A stretch of DNA of 64,000 nt from Haliotis asinina (GCF_037392515.1 NC_090295.1:13969001-14033000), one strand, 5' to 3'; shown: positions 11,461 through 22,512, counted from the first letter of the stretch. The notes: a model not told the origin generated them from the letters alone. A program made the numbers and translations.

Positions 11461-11503
11461 AAAAGTGTGAGTAAGCATGGTTAGACACAGATTAATTTTT
11501 TTG

Positions 11504-11665
11504 AGTGAGTGAGTATGTAAGAAAGTGAGGTTAAATGCAGTTTTAGGCAATATTACAGCAATATCAGGATGGGATACACCAGAAACATGCTCCACACATT
11601 GTACCTTCATGCAGTATCAAACTTGGGTCTACAGTGTAAGAAGCACATGCTTAATGATACCCCAA
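11504..11665 (-). repeat. SINE family B, diverged
   Basis: GAGTGAGTGAG tail, AGCAATATCAGGATGGG, ACACCAGAAACATGCTCC and a decayed head. Confidence 0.7.
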
Positions 11666-11774
11666 TGTTCCTTCTGAGGAAACGATTAGTTATGTCCATT
11701 GATTTTTATATCATGATGAACATCTAAGTCTTTAACACTTGTGAAATTAAGTATCAAGGTTATTAGAATTTCTA

Positions 11775-11984
11775 TCATATAACATTAAATTGATCACACA
11801 AGGTCAAGGATACTGTTACATCAAGGAAGATAACTCCCAGACTTCCAACAATCCATGGCAAGTGTCGAATCAGGAATACACCATCCAAAGAGTGCACAAT
11901 GATCGCTAGACCGTAAGCTAGATTACCAAATACAGCCAGCACGAACATCACCTTTGACAAGCCTTCTGTTGACTTCAACTTGTA
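11775..11984 (-). CDS. SLC66A1: SLC66A1 exon 7 (last coding exon)
   Basis: Codes residues 235-303 and the stop TGA at 11777-11775: YKLKSTEGLSKVMFVLAVFG, HLPWIVGSLGV, then CDQFNVI. Acceptor TGCTTTTCAG. A GTATCC near the end could act as a donor to a further exon; I saw no convincing one. Confidence 0.88.
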   Translation of the reverse strand, partial: YKLKSTEGLSKVMFVLAVFGNLAYGLAIIVHSLDGVFLIRHLPWIVGSLGVIFLDVTVSLTLCDQFNVI

Positions 11985-14900
11985 CTGAAAAGCAAAAAGT
12001 CACTGAGTTGACTTTTAACTTCTTCAAACACCATTTTCAATATTTCTCAATGAGTCAGCTTCACTCATATGAAAACATCAGTTAAGCCACCCCAAATACA
12101 TTTCATAACTTCAGGCAATGTAACATAGCAGATTTCAACATAATAATAAATACACAAATTCCATATTGATGCCTTTATGAACTAAATATATATCTTAAAA
12201 CTTTAGGCTATTCCTTGACAGTAAAAGAAGAATTTCATTCACATATATAAAGCATTATGATGGCTGCACTGTTAAACCATTTATATAAATTACTGGGCAA
12301 AGATACAGCACTTGCCATGAGTGCCATTTTCCATATATCATTGCAACTGTCACTTCAATTTGATATCTTCGGAGTGTAGTGTATGTAATCAACTGCTTCA
12401 TTTCTAGAATTTCAAAATTTTCGAACGTTTTTCAAGATATTGCAAACTATTCATGGCCCTGTAAAGTCAGTTTTTGTCTAAAAGAAAATAGAAAAGGCAA
12501 TTATCTAGATAGACCTTATGCCAGCCTGTCATGCTTTGTACAATTTAGAAAACAGTACTATACTGAAACAACAATTTTGAACAAACAATCTGCCACGAAA
12601 GGGAAAATATTCTTGATTCTATAAAACTCCATGGCAACAAAAGATAGATTCCACAAACTTCACACTCACATTCCGTACTATCTGAGCCACTCTTGATCCA
12701 ACATAAAACAGTGAAGACACCACACCAATGGCATACCCAGTCTCATCTACAGTGTTCTGTAAGAGAAAATGTTGCAATGGAAACAAAAAATAAATCAACA
12801 ATATCTGCAATACACTCATCACTTTCTCCTACAAAGCATAGGGGGGTGTTTGGGCAGTTAAATGGGTCCCAAATGAATTTTGGATATTTTTTTCCCAATA
12901 TTTTTCAGTCAACATAAAAATTTTACACTTCATTTTGTACCTGATTACAGCACCAACCAAGGTGGGACCATTTCTATCCTAGACTCCTAATTGGCACTTA
13001 AGTGGTAAAACAAAGACACATCACTTACATAAAACACCTTCATGCCAACATTTGTTGTGAGAAGATTTCGGCCTGATGCATGATGGGTAACCACAAAGTT
13101 TGCGATGTCATTGCCTGTGGTCATGGAGTGAGGTAGGATGTTTTTGAAGAAAGCGAAGGAGCTGAACATGAACAGCCCTGATATACACAACACCGGCTGT
13201 ACAAGTCTGTCGCCATCCTGGTCACCTGTAGGTCACAGTTGGGTGTAACATCATTCAAGATACAGCAGGCATATAATAATAATGAACATGGATGCATCTG
13301 ATGTACTCATACATTCATGACTCAGTCATCTCCGTACATCCAGCCAGAAATGGGTACATCATATAACCATTAAGTTTCAAGTGTCTCACAGGCAGCTCGA
13401 GTTATTCAGGGTAATAGTGTTCATTATCTAGCATGCTTTTAGGCAAGTGCGGAGTTCAGTTTATTATGATAATTATGATAATGAAGTTCATATCACATTT
13501 ACAACTACCACCTACACAGGCATCAATATGTTGGCCATCATAATGTCAGCAACAGTGATTCTTTAAAGTGTTCTCTTTTGTCAGCCGAGGCCTCTTGTTG
13601 ATCATGGATAAAGTCTTAACGTACCACTAAGTTTCCGCTTACGACAAAGGTAGGCGATATACTGCACCAGTAACACCACATCCGCTGCCACATAGTACAC
13701 AGCAACATACACCTGAAAAGATAAGGATGTAGGAAACATCTTTATAGATCACAGCACGTTAGTGTGTATAATGTTATCAACCAGCAATCTGATGTATAAT
13801 TGTATTCCTCCATCACTCATGAAACACACACAACCATTCTGTGTTACCTATTTTCTGTCAGCTTATAAAATGAAGCTTTTTATAACTTGCAGAAGTTAAA
13901 TGTGGCACATACTGCCCAAGAAAAATTAACATTTGTGTAATTTTACACAAGCATACATTTTGTCTGGAGACATTTTGTGCCAGATCCTCCAAACACTCTG
14001 TTCCTGGGCTACGGAAATGTTCCCCTTCAGCCCTGATATTCTCCTTCCTAAACTACCTTTAAATCTGGCCTGCAGAACCATATGTTCAATAACAACTGAC
14101 AATACTCTATCTCTTTTCCAAAAGCATGCCCTGTTCCGTATGGAGATCAGCAACATATTACTATCATTATTGCAAAGCACATAATCTCCACTCTAAAAGT
14201 GTTCTCTTGAAGACGCTGTCCAACACTACACTGCTAAGCACGTATTTGCATGTGCTGCTTTCACATAGAGTACACAAACTGGTGTTGTCAAGATAATGCT
14301 GTCAACTAACCATGTGCTGAGATGACCATTTCTGTTTAGTCATTTCTCAGACACGAGTTGGCACAATGTTGGCACAATGTGTAATGGCAGTCTGTTCATA
14401 ACCAAATCAGGGAAAGGGAGCCACAAAGTAATCCAAATGCTGCCATTATGATTCGTCAACGAAAATGTATGGGAGCTGTGATTATCTTTGCGCTAAGTTC
14501 ACTCTGCAAATGGGCCGAGGCCACTTAAAACCCTGCAATATACAGCATTCGAAAGGTAAGAGAAGTTCTGATTATCTTTGCGCTAAGATCACTTTGTAAA
14601 TACGCCCAGGCCACTTGAAACCCTGCAATATACAGCATTCGAAAGGTAAGAGAAGTTGTGATTATCTTTGCACTAAGATCAGTTTGTAAGTGGGCCCAGG
14701 CCACGTGAAAACCAGCAATATACAGCATTCGAAAGGTAAAAGAAGTTGTGATTATCTTTGCTCTAAGATCACTTTGTAAATGGGCCCAGGTTACTTCAAA
14801 CCCTGCAATATACAGCGTTCGAAAGGTAAGAGAAGTTGTGATCATCTTTGCGCTAAGATCACTTTGTAAATGGGCCCAGGTTACTTCAAACCCTGCAATA

Positions 14901-17374
14901 TACAGCATTCGAAAGGTAAGAGAAGTTGTGATTATCTTTGCTCTAAGATCACTTTGTAAATGGGCCCAGGTTACTTCAAACCCTGCAATATACAGCATTC
15001 GAAAGGTAAGAGAAGTTGTGATTATCTTTGCGCTAAGATCTCTTTGTAAATGGGCCCAGGTTACTTCAAACCCTGCAATATACAGCATTCGAAAGGTAAG
15101 AGAAGTTGTGATTATCTTTGCGCTAAGATCACTTTGTAAATGGGCCCAGGTTACTTCAAACCCTGCAATATACAGCATTCGAAAGGTAAAAGAAGTTGCG
15201 AATATCTCTGATCTAAGATCATACTGAGGATGGGGGACCAGGGGCTCCTTTTTTAAAGCAATAAGGTGATCGTAAGTCACTACGACATACTTAGTGTAGT
15301 GATAAAGAATGGGCATTAAGGTAAACCATGGTAAAGGCTGCTTCCTGAAAGGAGACCCTGGACAATTACTAAAACTGAAACCTTTCAACAATCACAGTGC
15401 CAAAAAGGGGGGTTGCACAAATCCTCTTGATCTGTGAAGAACAACAAGATGGTATATTGAGCCAAGTTTCCAAAGTAAGGTGCTCATCAGTGTTGACGTA
15501 GAAAAGAAGATAGACTCCATGCCATAATGTAGTTACCTGAATCTCCAGCTGGTGTGTTAGAATGGAACCCACCAAGTTCGTGACATCACCTGCAAACCAC
15601 TGGGCCAGCAGAAAGAAGGACACGCCAGCCATACCGTTCAGGTTCCGACAGTTCTTTACCATCTGACTGTAAGGAAATATCAAGCACATTTTAGATCAAG
15701 TACTTATCTGGTCTGCACGTGTATCTGTCTATGGAAACGCCTTCCTTTGAGATCAGTCTTTGTTCATGTTCCTGGCCAATAACAGGGTCTGTATGAGTGC
15801 TTCAAATGATTAACAGCACGGAAGCATCAAATTTGTATCGCCATGAAATGTTAACAAGAACTAATTAAAGGTAGACTATTTCATCTGTTGTTCATGACTG
15901 ATGTCCTCACAACTACTTCTCAACCTCAGCATCCTCAGAGGTGAGGTGAAAGTGGGTTTAACTTCATACTTGAGAATATTTCACTCGTGTGACAACATGC
16001 ATGCTTGTACTAGCCCATACTTAAGCTGGTTTTATAGTGCTAGGTCACTGCGATACCATGTTGCAGTTAAGCATGAAAACTACATTCAGATACATTATAC
16101 TGACTCAGAGCTAACCAGAGCTTCTTGTCCCCATTAACACAGAGTGCCATTCAGGGACCAACAAGCACCATAGTTGAACATCTCTTGGTATGACGAGGCG
16201 GATGCTCTAACCAAGGTGTGTGGTCCTTGCAGCAACCCATGACTCCAGAGACCTCAGAGCTAAACAAGACTTGGTGTCCCCATTCCATCCACAATCCCAG
16301 CATCTTTAAATGTTTCCATGGAAAACAAAAAATATAAAAATGCCAAAAATCTGCAAAAAAACAGCAAAAGGCACAACCATAGGTTCAGTTGGTTATATCT
16401 ACTAATTTTAGTCTAAAAAATATTGAACAGTTTTTGGGTTATACAGTTATGCTGTCATTAACCCATGTACTACCCAAATCCCCACTGCTACCCTTGCGAT
16501 GTTCTGTCCACATTCCCAATGTTAACAGTCCCATTCTCCCTCAACACTTCCTACACAGTATTCACAAACCCAGAGTATTCACATGTCTTCCAATATTATG
16601 ACAGACATTACTTACAATATTCCCCAAATCATCCACAGCAATGTGGAAAGGAGTCCGATGCTACCCATGATCCCAGCATCCTCAGAACAAAACAAGACCT
16701 GGTGTCATCATGACTACCCATGACCCCAGCATCCTCAGTGCTAAACAAGGCCTCGTGTCCTCAGGACTACCCATGACCCCAGCGTCCTCAGAACTATACA
16801 AGGCCTGGTGTCCTCACAACCACCCATGACCCCAGCATCCTCAGAGCTAAACAAGACCTGGTGTCCTCACAACCACCCATGACCCCAGCGTCCTCAGAAC
16901 TATACAAGGCCTCGTGTCCTCACAACCACCCATGACCCCAGCATCCTCAAAACAAAACAAGACCTGGTGTCCTCACAACCACCCATGACCCCAGCGTCCT
17001 CAGAACTATACAAGACCTGGTGTCCTCACAACCATCCATGACCCCAGCGTCCTCAGAACTATACAAGGCCTGGTGTCCTTACAACCACCCATGACCCCTG
17101 CATCCTCAGAACTAAACAAGACCTGGTGTCCTCAAAGCTACATGACTCCTGATACTATGACAGACTTGACTTACGGTATTCCCACAATCATCCACAGCAA
17201 CATCGAGAGGAGTCCAAGGATGGCCGATGCTTGGCCTCTCCAGTCATGAACACAATCTGCCATCAGAACCCACACCCACTGGACGCCATCGCTGCAGTTG
17301 GTGGAGCTGTTGCTGATGTTGCTGCTGCCTTCATAGACGGACGAGTGGATGATCCACCCGTACTGGGGTGGCAT
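11775..17374 (-). CDS. SLC66A1: Lysosomal cationic amino-acid transporter, PQ-loop family (SLC66A1/PQLC2)
   Basis: Six coding exons join in frame: 17374-17175, 15666-15537, 13712-13625, 13225-13029, 12756-12670, 11984-11775 (303 residues; human 291). In animals the protein exports Lys, Arg and His from lysosomes. The N-terminus is luminal with sequons at N19, N22 and N26, then CSDGVQWVWVLMADC, which aligns with CPSGSIQWIWDVLGEC of human PQLC2. The first PQ motif is P67-Q68. Other matches are AQWFAGDVTNLVGS, VAVYYVAADVVLL, KSTEGLS and HLPWIVGSLGVIFLD. The hydrophobic pattern suits seven helices. Oddities: the second PQ motif reads A229-Q230, and the C-terminus ends CDQFNVI without the dileucine signal of human PQLC2. 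The start ATG is the first in the exon after the acceptor at 17383. Identity rests on remembered family sequence. Confidence 0.93.
12670..12756 (-). CDS. SLC66A1: SLC66A1 exon 6, second PQ-loop
   Basis: Codes residues 206-234. GVVSSLFYVGSRVAQI aligns with IGSISSVLYLLSRLPQI in human PQLC2. The motif proline is Ala here (codon at 12685-12687). Acceptor CTTACAG; donor AAT/GTGAGT. Confidence 0.9.
13029..13225 (-). CDS. SLC66A1: SLC66A1 exon 5
   Basis: Codes residues 140-205: one hydrophobic helix (LCISGLFMFSSFAFF) and a variable linker. Phases agree on both sides. The acceptor CCTACAG is modest. Confidence 0.85.
13625..13712 (-). CDS. SLC66A1: SLC66A1 exon 4
   Basis: Codes residues 111-140 (VYVAVYYVAADVVLLVQY, then a basic cytosolic RKRK loop). 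Acceptor CTTTTCAG; donor AGTG/GTACGT, phase 1. Confidence 0.9.
14470..15208. repeat. 90-bp minisatellite, 8 copies, in a SLC66A1 intron
   Basis: Units start with ATTATCTTTG at 14481 and recur every 90 bp (14571, 14661 up to 15111), with a decayed unit at 15201. The middle copies are nearly identical. Because 90 is a multiple of three and the unit has no stop in some frames, long artificial frames arise on both strands. Each unit holds AAAGGTAAGAG, a donor-like string on the plus strand, antisense to the gene. Confidence 0.95.
15537..15666 (-). CDS. SLC66A1: SLC66A1 exon 3
   Basis: Codes residues 67-110. It supplies the last base of the Pro67 codon, then Gln68, and the helix SFFLLAQWFAGDVTNLVGS. 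Acceptor TTTCCTTACAG; donor CAG/GTAACT. Confidence 0.92.
15900..16215 (+). repeat. Dispersed repeat family C, copy 2
   Basis: Shares ordered blocks with 4437-4755 (TACTTGAGAATATTTCACTC, TACTTAAGCTGGTTTTATAG, GATGCTCTAACC). It lies in the SLC66A1 intron between exons 2 and 3, antisense to the gene under this naming. Confidence 0.65.
16655..17140. repeat. 53-bp minisatellite, about 9 copies, in a SLC66A1 intron
   Basis: Units of the form ACCCATGACCCCAGCATCCTC, AGA, then a variable CTAAACAAGACCTGGTGTCC recur every 53 bp from 16714 (16767, 16820 and on to about 17086). The array ends about 35 bp from the donor of exon 2 at 17174. Related single units occur near 16225-16300 and at the start of the family C repeat (15900). 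Confidence 0.92.
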
Positions 17375-17382
17375 ATTGCAGT
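17175..17382 (-). CDS. SLC66A1: SLC66A1 exon 2 (first coding exon)
   Basis: Acceptor TTTTTTCAG precedes 17382; donor CC/GTAAGT at 17174. Codes residues 1-67 from the ATG at 17374-17372: luminal N-terminus with three glycosylation sequons and the first membrane helix. Ends in phase 2 inside the Pro codon of the first PQ motif. Confidence 0.9.
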
Positions 17383-18262
17383 CTGAAAAAATATGCGATA
17401 ATTGTGTGACTACTTTTGTGTAAGATACATGTAAACAATAATACAAGAAACATTTTGTCAAATATGATGCATATCCATATCAGTGACTTTGAAAATCATG
17501 CACCAGCTTGGGGGGGATCGAGCCCACCTGTGACCGAGTGTAAAAAAGCTTGAAGGGAGTCAACTTTGTGTGCAGACTTTTTCAGTGTTGTCACAACCCC
17601 TAGTGTGCAGTACACAACCCTGTGCACTTAAAAGAACCGACAAATCCATTGGCAGATGACCATATGGTGGCCACATGAATACGTGCAAACACCTAGTTGC
17701 GGGCACAGAAATGTGCAGTAAACATGGACAAAGTCCTATGACTATTTGTCCAAGTCCATCCCGCTGCGAATGGGTGCCTCATAAGGATGGGAAAGCCACA
17801 TTAACACAGTGCACCTTATAGGCTGCAAAAGTTGTATGATCTCCAGGGAGTTGAGATTGAAAATACTGTGTGCCATTGTGATGGACATCCAATGATCAAG
17901 GGAAAAGTCAAAGTGCCCTTGAGCAGTTGAACTAACTGGATATCGGCGCTATACAAATATCTAGTCACATCGTAAATATCTAGTCATATCGTGCCAAGCT
18001 GATATCACATATCATCTGATAAATGGCACACCAAAAATACAGAGAGGGGCTGGCATATACAATAGATTTCACTCGACCATCAGGTGGAGAGACATCTTAC
18101 TTCTCTCCTGTCTCAGATCTTACTTTCCCAGCCATAACCTCAGAGTCATGCTTTATCTCACATAAATCATAATATTATTTCATCATGATTATCCCTGAAT
18201 CCAGGATTTTACACATCTTTGTTCACCCCAGAAGTACACTAAAACCCTGTCATGTCGAACTT

Positions 18263-18780
18263 GACAGTAGGGGTGCAACGGTATGCCATGCCACGGTTTG
18301 ATACACATCACACAACACAGCTCTCACTTTAATACAATTTGGTTCGGTTCATGAATGATAAAATTCAATGGGATGAACATTTTCATGAAGAAATCTTCTT
18401 GGAATGGGGACACAAACAAAAGTACCTTCACAAAAATCTCATTCATACAATTGAATAAACAAGAGTTGTTGACAATAGCAGCACAAAATGTCAGAAACAG
18501 TTGATACATGAACATGTTGTCTAAAAGAAAATTACATGAAATACTTATGATGATATTCCAAAAGTAAGGTGCATAAGGCGAGTAGGATGATATTTTCGGT
18601 ATGAAACCCAAACATACGATATATTCAAAGCACATTTTAGAGTACCGAACAGAAAACAAAATACTGAATACATCCTGGTCTACTGCTTCAGCCCTCTCTG
18701 TCGGGACCAATGGAAACGGTCTACTTATCTGAGTGTTTGACACATCCGTTACCTTAGAAATCAGTACCATCATGACCAAA
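18263..18780. mobile_element. Possible decayed hAT-like element
   Basis: Starts TAGGGGTGCAACGGTATG, followed by CACGGTTTGAT, TTTGGTTCGGTTC and, further on, GAGTACCGAACAG. This style of end and of CGGT/ACCG internal motifs is common in invertebrate hAT derivatives. No matching right end or target duplication was found, and the minus-strand open frame has no domain. Confidence 0.3.
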
Positions 18781-18920
18781 GTGCTTACAACATTTGTTTT
18801 TCAACAGTAGGCTATTCATAGGAACAACATATTTTTTTGTAATTTTGATCCTACTTACCTACGAAGCCAAATACAAAACATTAATTGTGATACTCCTCAT
18901 CTGTTTTCCTCACTTTTCAT

Positions 18921-19025
18921 TCTTTGTTCAGAGTGAGTGAGTGAGTGAGTGAGTGAGTTTGGTTTTACGCCACTTTTAGCAATATTCCAGTGATATCACG
19001 GCGGGGGACACAAGAAAATGGCTTT
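18921..19025 (-). repeat. SINE family B, tail half
   Basis: GAGTGAGTGAG tail, TTTGGTTTTACGCCACTTTTAG and GATATCACGGCGGGGGACAC; the tRNA-like head is missing. Confidence 0.8.
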
Positions 19026-19074
19026 GTTTAGAGATTTCATGTTGGTCTGTGATCAATGGGTGACTGTAACAGGC

Positions 19075-19355
19075 ACAGTCCGTTTGAGTCAGAAGCAGCC
19101 CAATGAATTGCAAATTTTATCATTGTACAAAATTGCCACATTAACATAAACAGTACATGTTTATCATTTACTAATACCCAACAGCCTTCTTATATTTGAA
19201 CCTTTCATGGAAACCACCAAAAACACAGTTTAAGAACCTATCATCATTGAAAACACAAAACCTGTTATCTGTCGCAGTGGGGGACATATATGTAGCAATT
19301 TTGTACAAGATAAAATTTGCAATTCATTGGTCTGTTTCTGACTCAAACGGACTGT
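19075..19355. mobile_element. Inverted-repeat element (MITE-like), 281 bp
   Basis: The arms at 19075-19142 and about 19288-19355 match inversely at roughly 95% over 68 bp, with outer ends ACAGTCCGTTTGAGTCAG and CTGACTCAAACGGACTGT. The centre of about 145 bp has no coding content. A clear target duplication was not found. Confidence 0.75.
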
Positions 19356-19356
19356 A

Positions 19357-19865
19357 GGGCTGCACAATATGACTGGTTTACCAGTATTTACCGGTTCTGA
19401 CATGAAATAGATATGTATTGTGATAAGATGATCATAAGCCGGTATTTTGACATGCATTAGGAAAACTTCATAATGGTCGGATATCTTCTGATATTTCCAT
19501 TTTTCACACTGGAAGTCTAGTTAATTACGGTTTGATTTTGTTAATTAATTCAGTTCCAACTTTTTAGCAATGTTTTCAGTCTAATTGTTTCGGACATTTA
19601 CTCATCAAATGGCTGTCTAAAATCTCATAGCTATTTTTGAGAGTGGAGAAACTAGTTCAAACTTGTGATGATGTTAAACTGTTCTTTTCCTTGTTTCATC
19701 TGAACCAAATAATATTTATTTTGTCATGATTACAAGTTTTCATTTTTTGTGGTTTTGCGTCATAAATCAAGTGTTAACTTGATTATAAGCAGGTATTATT
19801 TTTGTTAAAATAAATCTTGCAATATATCACAACATGAAAATTCTCAGCAATACCCACCCCTTAGT
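19357..19865. mobile_element. Possible hAT-like remnant
   Basis: Begins TAGGGCTGCACAATATGAC and has TTACCAGTATTTACCGG and CCGGTATTTTGAC inside, typical of a widespread hAT derivative. It may end near CAATACCCACCCCTTA. The ends do not pair well. Confidence 0.35.
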
Positions 19866-19970
19866 AAGCTCCTCAAGAATCTCATATTATTTAAGATTAA
19901 GGTTTAATTGTGTGATAAATCAATTAAGCGTAAGTGTGATGACAATGTGGGTTTAGATATGATAGATAAA

Positions 19971-20415
19971 CAAGCTATTTGATTGTTGAATCGGTTATTA
20001 CTAACTTTTGATCTTTTGGTAGCACAAAAGTGCTTATGATACTTAAACAAGCTATTTGATTGTTGAATCGGTTAATACTAATTTTTGATCTTCTGGTAGC
20101 ACAAAAGTGCTTATGATACTTAAACAAGCTATTTGATTGTTGAATCGGTTAATACTAATTTTTGATCTTCTGGTAGCACAAAAGTGCTTATGATAGTTAA
20201 ACAAGCTATTTGATTGTTGAATCGGTTAATACTAATTTTTGATCTTCTGGTAGCACAAAAGTGATTATGATAGTTAAACAAGCTATTTGATTGTTGAATC
20301 GGTTAATACTAATTTTTGATCTTCTGGTAGCACAAAAGTGATTATGATAGATAAACAAGCTATTTGATTGTTGAATCGGTTAATACTAATTTTTGATCTT
20401 CTGGTAGCATGTTTA
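19971..20415. repeat. 77-bp tandem repeat, 6 copies
   Basis: CAAGCTATTTGATTGTTG recurs at 19971, 20048, 20125, 20202, 20279 and 20356, exactly every 77 bp. Units differ by only a few bases (AGTGCTTATGATAC versus AGTGATTATGATAG). Lies in the long 5' intron of SLC66A1. Confidence 0.95.
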
Positions 20416-22407
20416 TGTGCACACTAAAGAGCATGGGTATAATCAGTATGATGTACATTTGGCAGTGGGAATTTATGGACGTTCCCTTCTTTATCTTAAG
20501 AAACTCAAGGTGTCACTGTATGTTCTTACACCTTTATCTGAATCTGAGATAAAAATAACACAATGAGTGTATGTCAAAAGGCCATGTGGTCTGAGGATTA
20601 CAACTTAAAGAGTAACCAGTGCTTAATAATTTCCCCAAGTGATGCTGTGGTGCTGATTCTCGTACAGTTACCAAGCTAAAGCAGTGTAAAACTAAGCTCA
20701 CTCACTCTTAGTCTTGTTATACAACACAAATTTAAACACCAAGACTTGAAACATATATTTCTGGGAGATGACAGCGACCTATAAATAATCTCAACAAGAC
20801 AATGCAATAGTTGACATGAAAAGTAATGTCCAATGCCCTATCTCTTGTATCAGGCCCATGGCTACAGTGTCATGCAGCCAACCATATCTAACCCTGTCTG
20901 ACCACGTCAAAGACTGGCTGACCCACCATACTTCATAGTATGTACCATAACAGCCTAGTGGTTAGTCTGTCTCATAGTCCCTGAACCACATTATTTTAAC
21001 AGCTGCCTAGCCCTCTCTGCAATGCTAAAACCTCAGATGAAGCAAGCCTAGATTTCCTCAGGTTCTGAAACTCTGATCTCCCTTTTCAATTAAAATATGT
21101 TTGTCTCTTACTATCAAAATCATATATACTAGTATTCAGAGTCTAAGCATTAGTCTAGGTGGCGGTGTTCTCCCTCAAATACTTACAGAGCACAGGAAAC
21201 ATAAAAAGTACAACTGCTTACAATAACACCAAGTTTCTCTAAAAGTGCTTGTAACTAAAATATATTATATATAAAAAACTGAACAACCATGTACAACAGT
21301 AAGAATGCATTTCTATTGTGAATTTTCAGAACTGCCCACTGTCCACAAATAAAACAAAAAACAAATCTCTACATCTGACACACATGACAAGTCAGCCATG
21401 GTATTTCAAGCACATGCTCAGCCAAGCAGACCCTCATAAGCTCAAAATGTTACTGCATTCTTTGCTGCGTGAAAGGGTGGGCTTATATACTGAGGGTGGC
21501 TTAATCAAACTTACTGAATTTCACTTGTTGCTGAATGGCTTAAATGCCTGGAGATATCAGAGTTGTATTTTGAGCTATAGCAAGCACTGATTTACTGCCA
21601 TATAAGGGTTTTATTCCCAACTAGCTACACTTCTAGAGTAGCTGACCTTTATTGTTTATTTAATGTGTCTTCATCATAGGGGAGTAGCATACAGTTAGTA
21701 TTAGAGGATATATACACATAAAGTACAACCAACAGTAAGTTGTAATGAAAACCATAAGCTTGGTATTGTTAATGGGCGTAAGTCTTATACCTGCAGCACT
21801 TATTCTAATGTGAAGCAAAAAATTCAAGAACATGATACTGACACTTATTGTTAAGATATTTTATATCTTGTCTTAAACATGATCATATAATGGTTTCATA
21901 TCATACCAAAACAGAAACTCCTTCTCTTCTCAGTAAACCATGGATAGAAATGCAATATTTTCTTCAAAACCTGCCAGGAATAAGTTACATGTGCACTGGT
22001 GAAAATAATAGTGTTCATGGTTTGACATACAATAATCTTCCCTTAAATTATGTTATACAAAATGAGATTTCCAGCCTTGTTTCTCGAAACAAACTGACGT
22101 CTGAGTTTTGACTTAAGTTAGAGTTTTTACTCAAATTTGAGAAAACGCACTTCCCAGAATGAAATAAAATCAATATTACACTCAAACATAGAAGACACTT
22201 TGATTTTGGTGAGTAGAACAATTAAGCTGTTTGAGTATTTTTATCTTAAAAATGGAGCTGAGTTAAAAACTCAGCTGTTTCAAATTGTCAAACTCAGTTT
22301 GAAATTTGAACAAAAAATAAGTCTGTTTCCAGAAATTGGGGCCCCTATTACCTGTCAAGGTACACCAGTCTCAAGTTAGGTGCAAACTGTCTGAATTGTT
22401 TTTCTGG

Positions 22408-22512
22408 GCCTAGATTTTCGAAGCTCTCTTAGCACTAAGATAGTCGTAAATGACATACATTACTATTAACTTATGACTATCTTAGCGCTAAGAGAGCTGC
22501 GAAAATCTAGGC
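22408..22512. mobile_element. Foldback element, 105 bp
   Basis: Arms of about 42 bp (22408-22449 and 22471-22512) pair with few mismatches. Outer ends are GCCTAGATTTTCGAAGCTC and GAGCTGCGAAAATCTAGGC; the loop is about 21 nt. Likely a small MITE. Confidence 0.75.

Noticed and set aside
14525..15391. 288-codon open frame on the minus strand and a 159-codon frame on the plus strand
   Set aside because: Both arise from the 90-bp minisatellite, whose length is a multiple of three; they lie within a SLC66A1 intron and have no domain.
16655..17140. CRISPR-like array suggested by regular repeats
   Set aside because: Units are contiguous tandem copies without unique spacers, in a eukaryotic intron.
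18324..18779. 151-codon minus-strand open frame
   Set aside because: No recognisable domain, biased AT-rich composition, and it overlaps a likely decayed hAT-type element.
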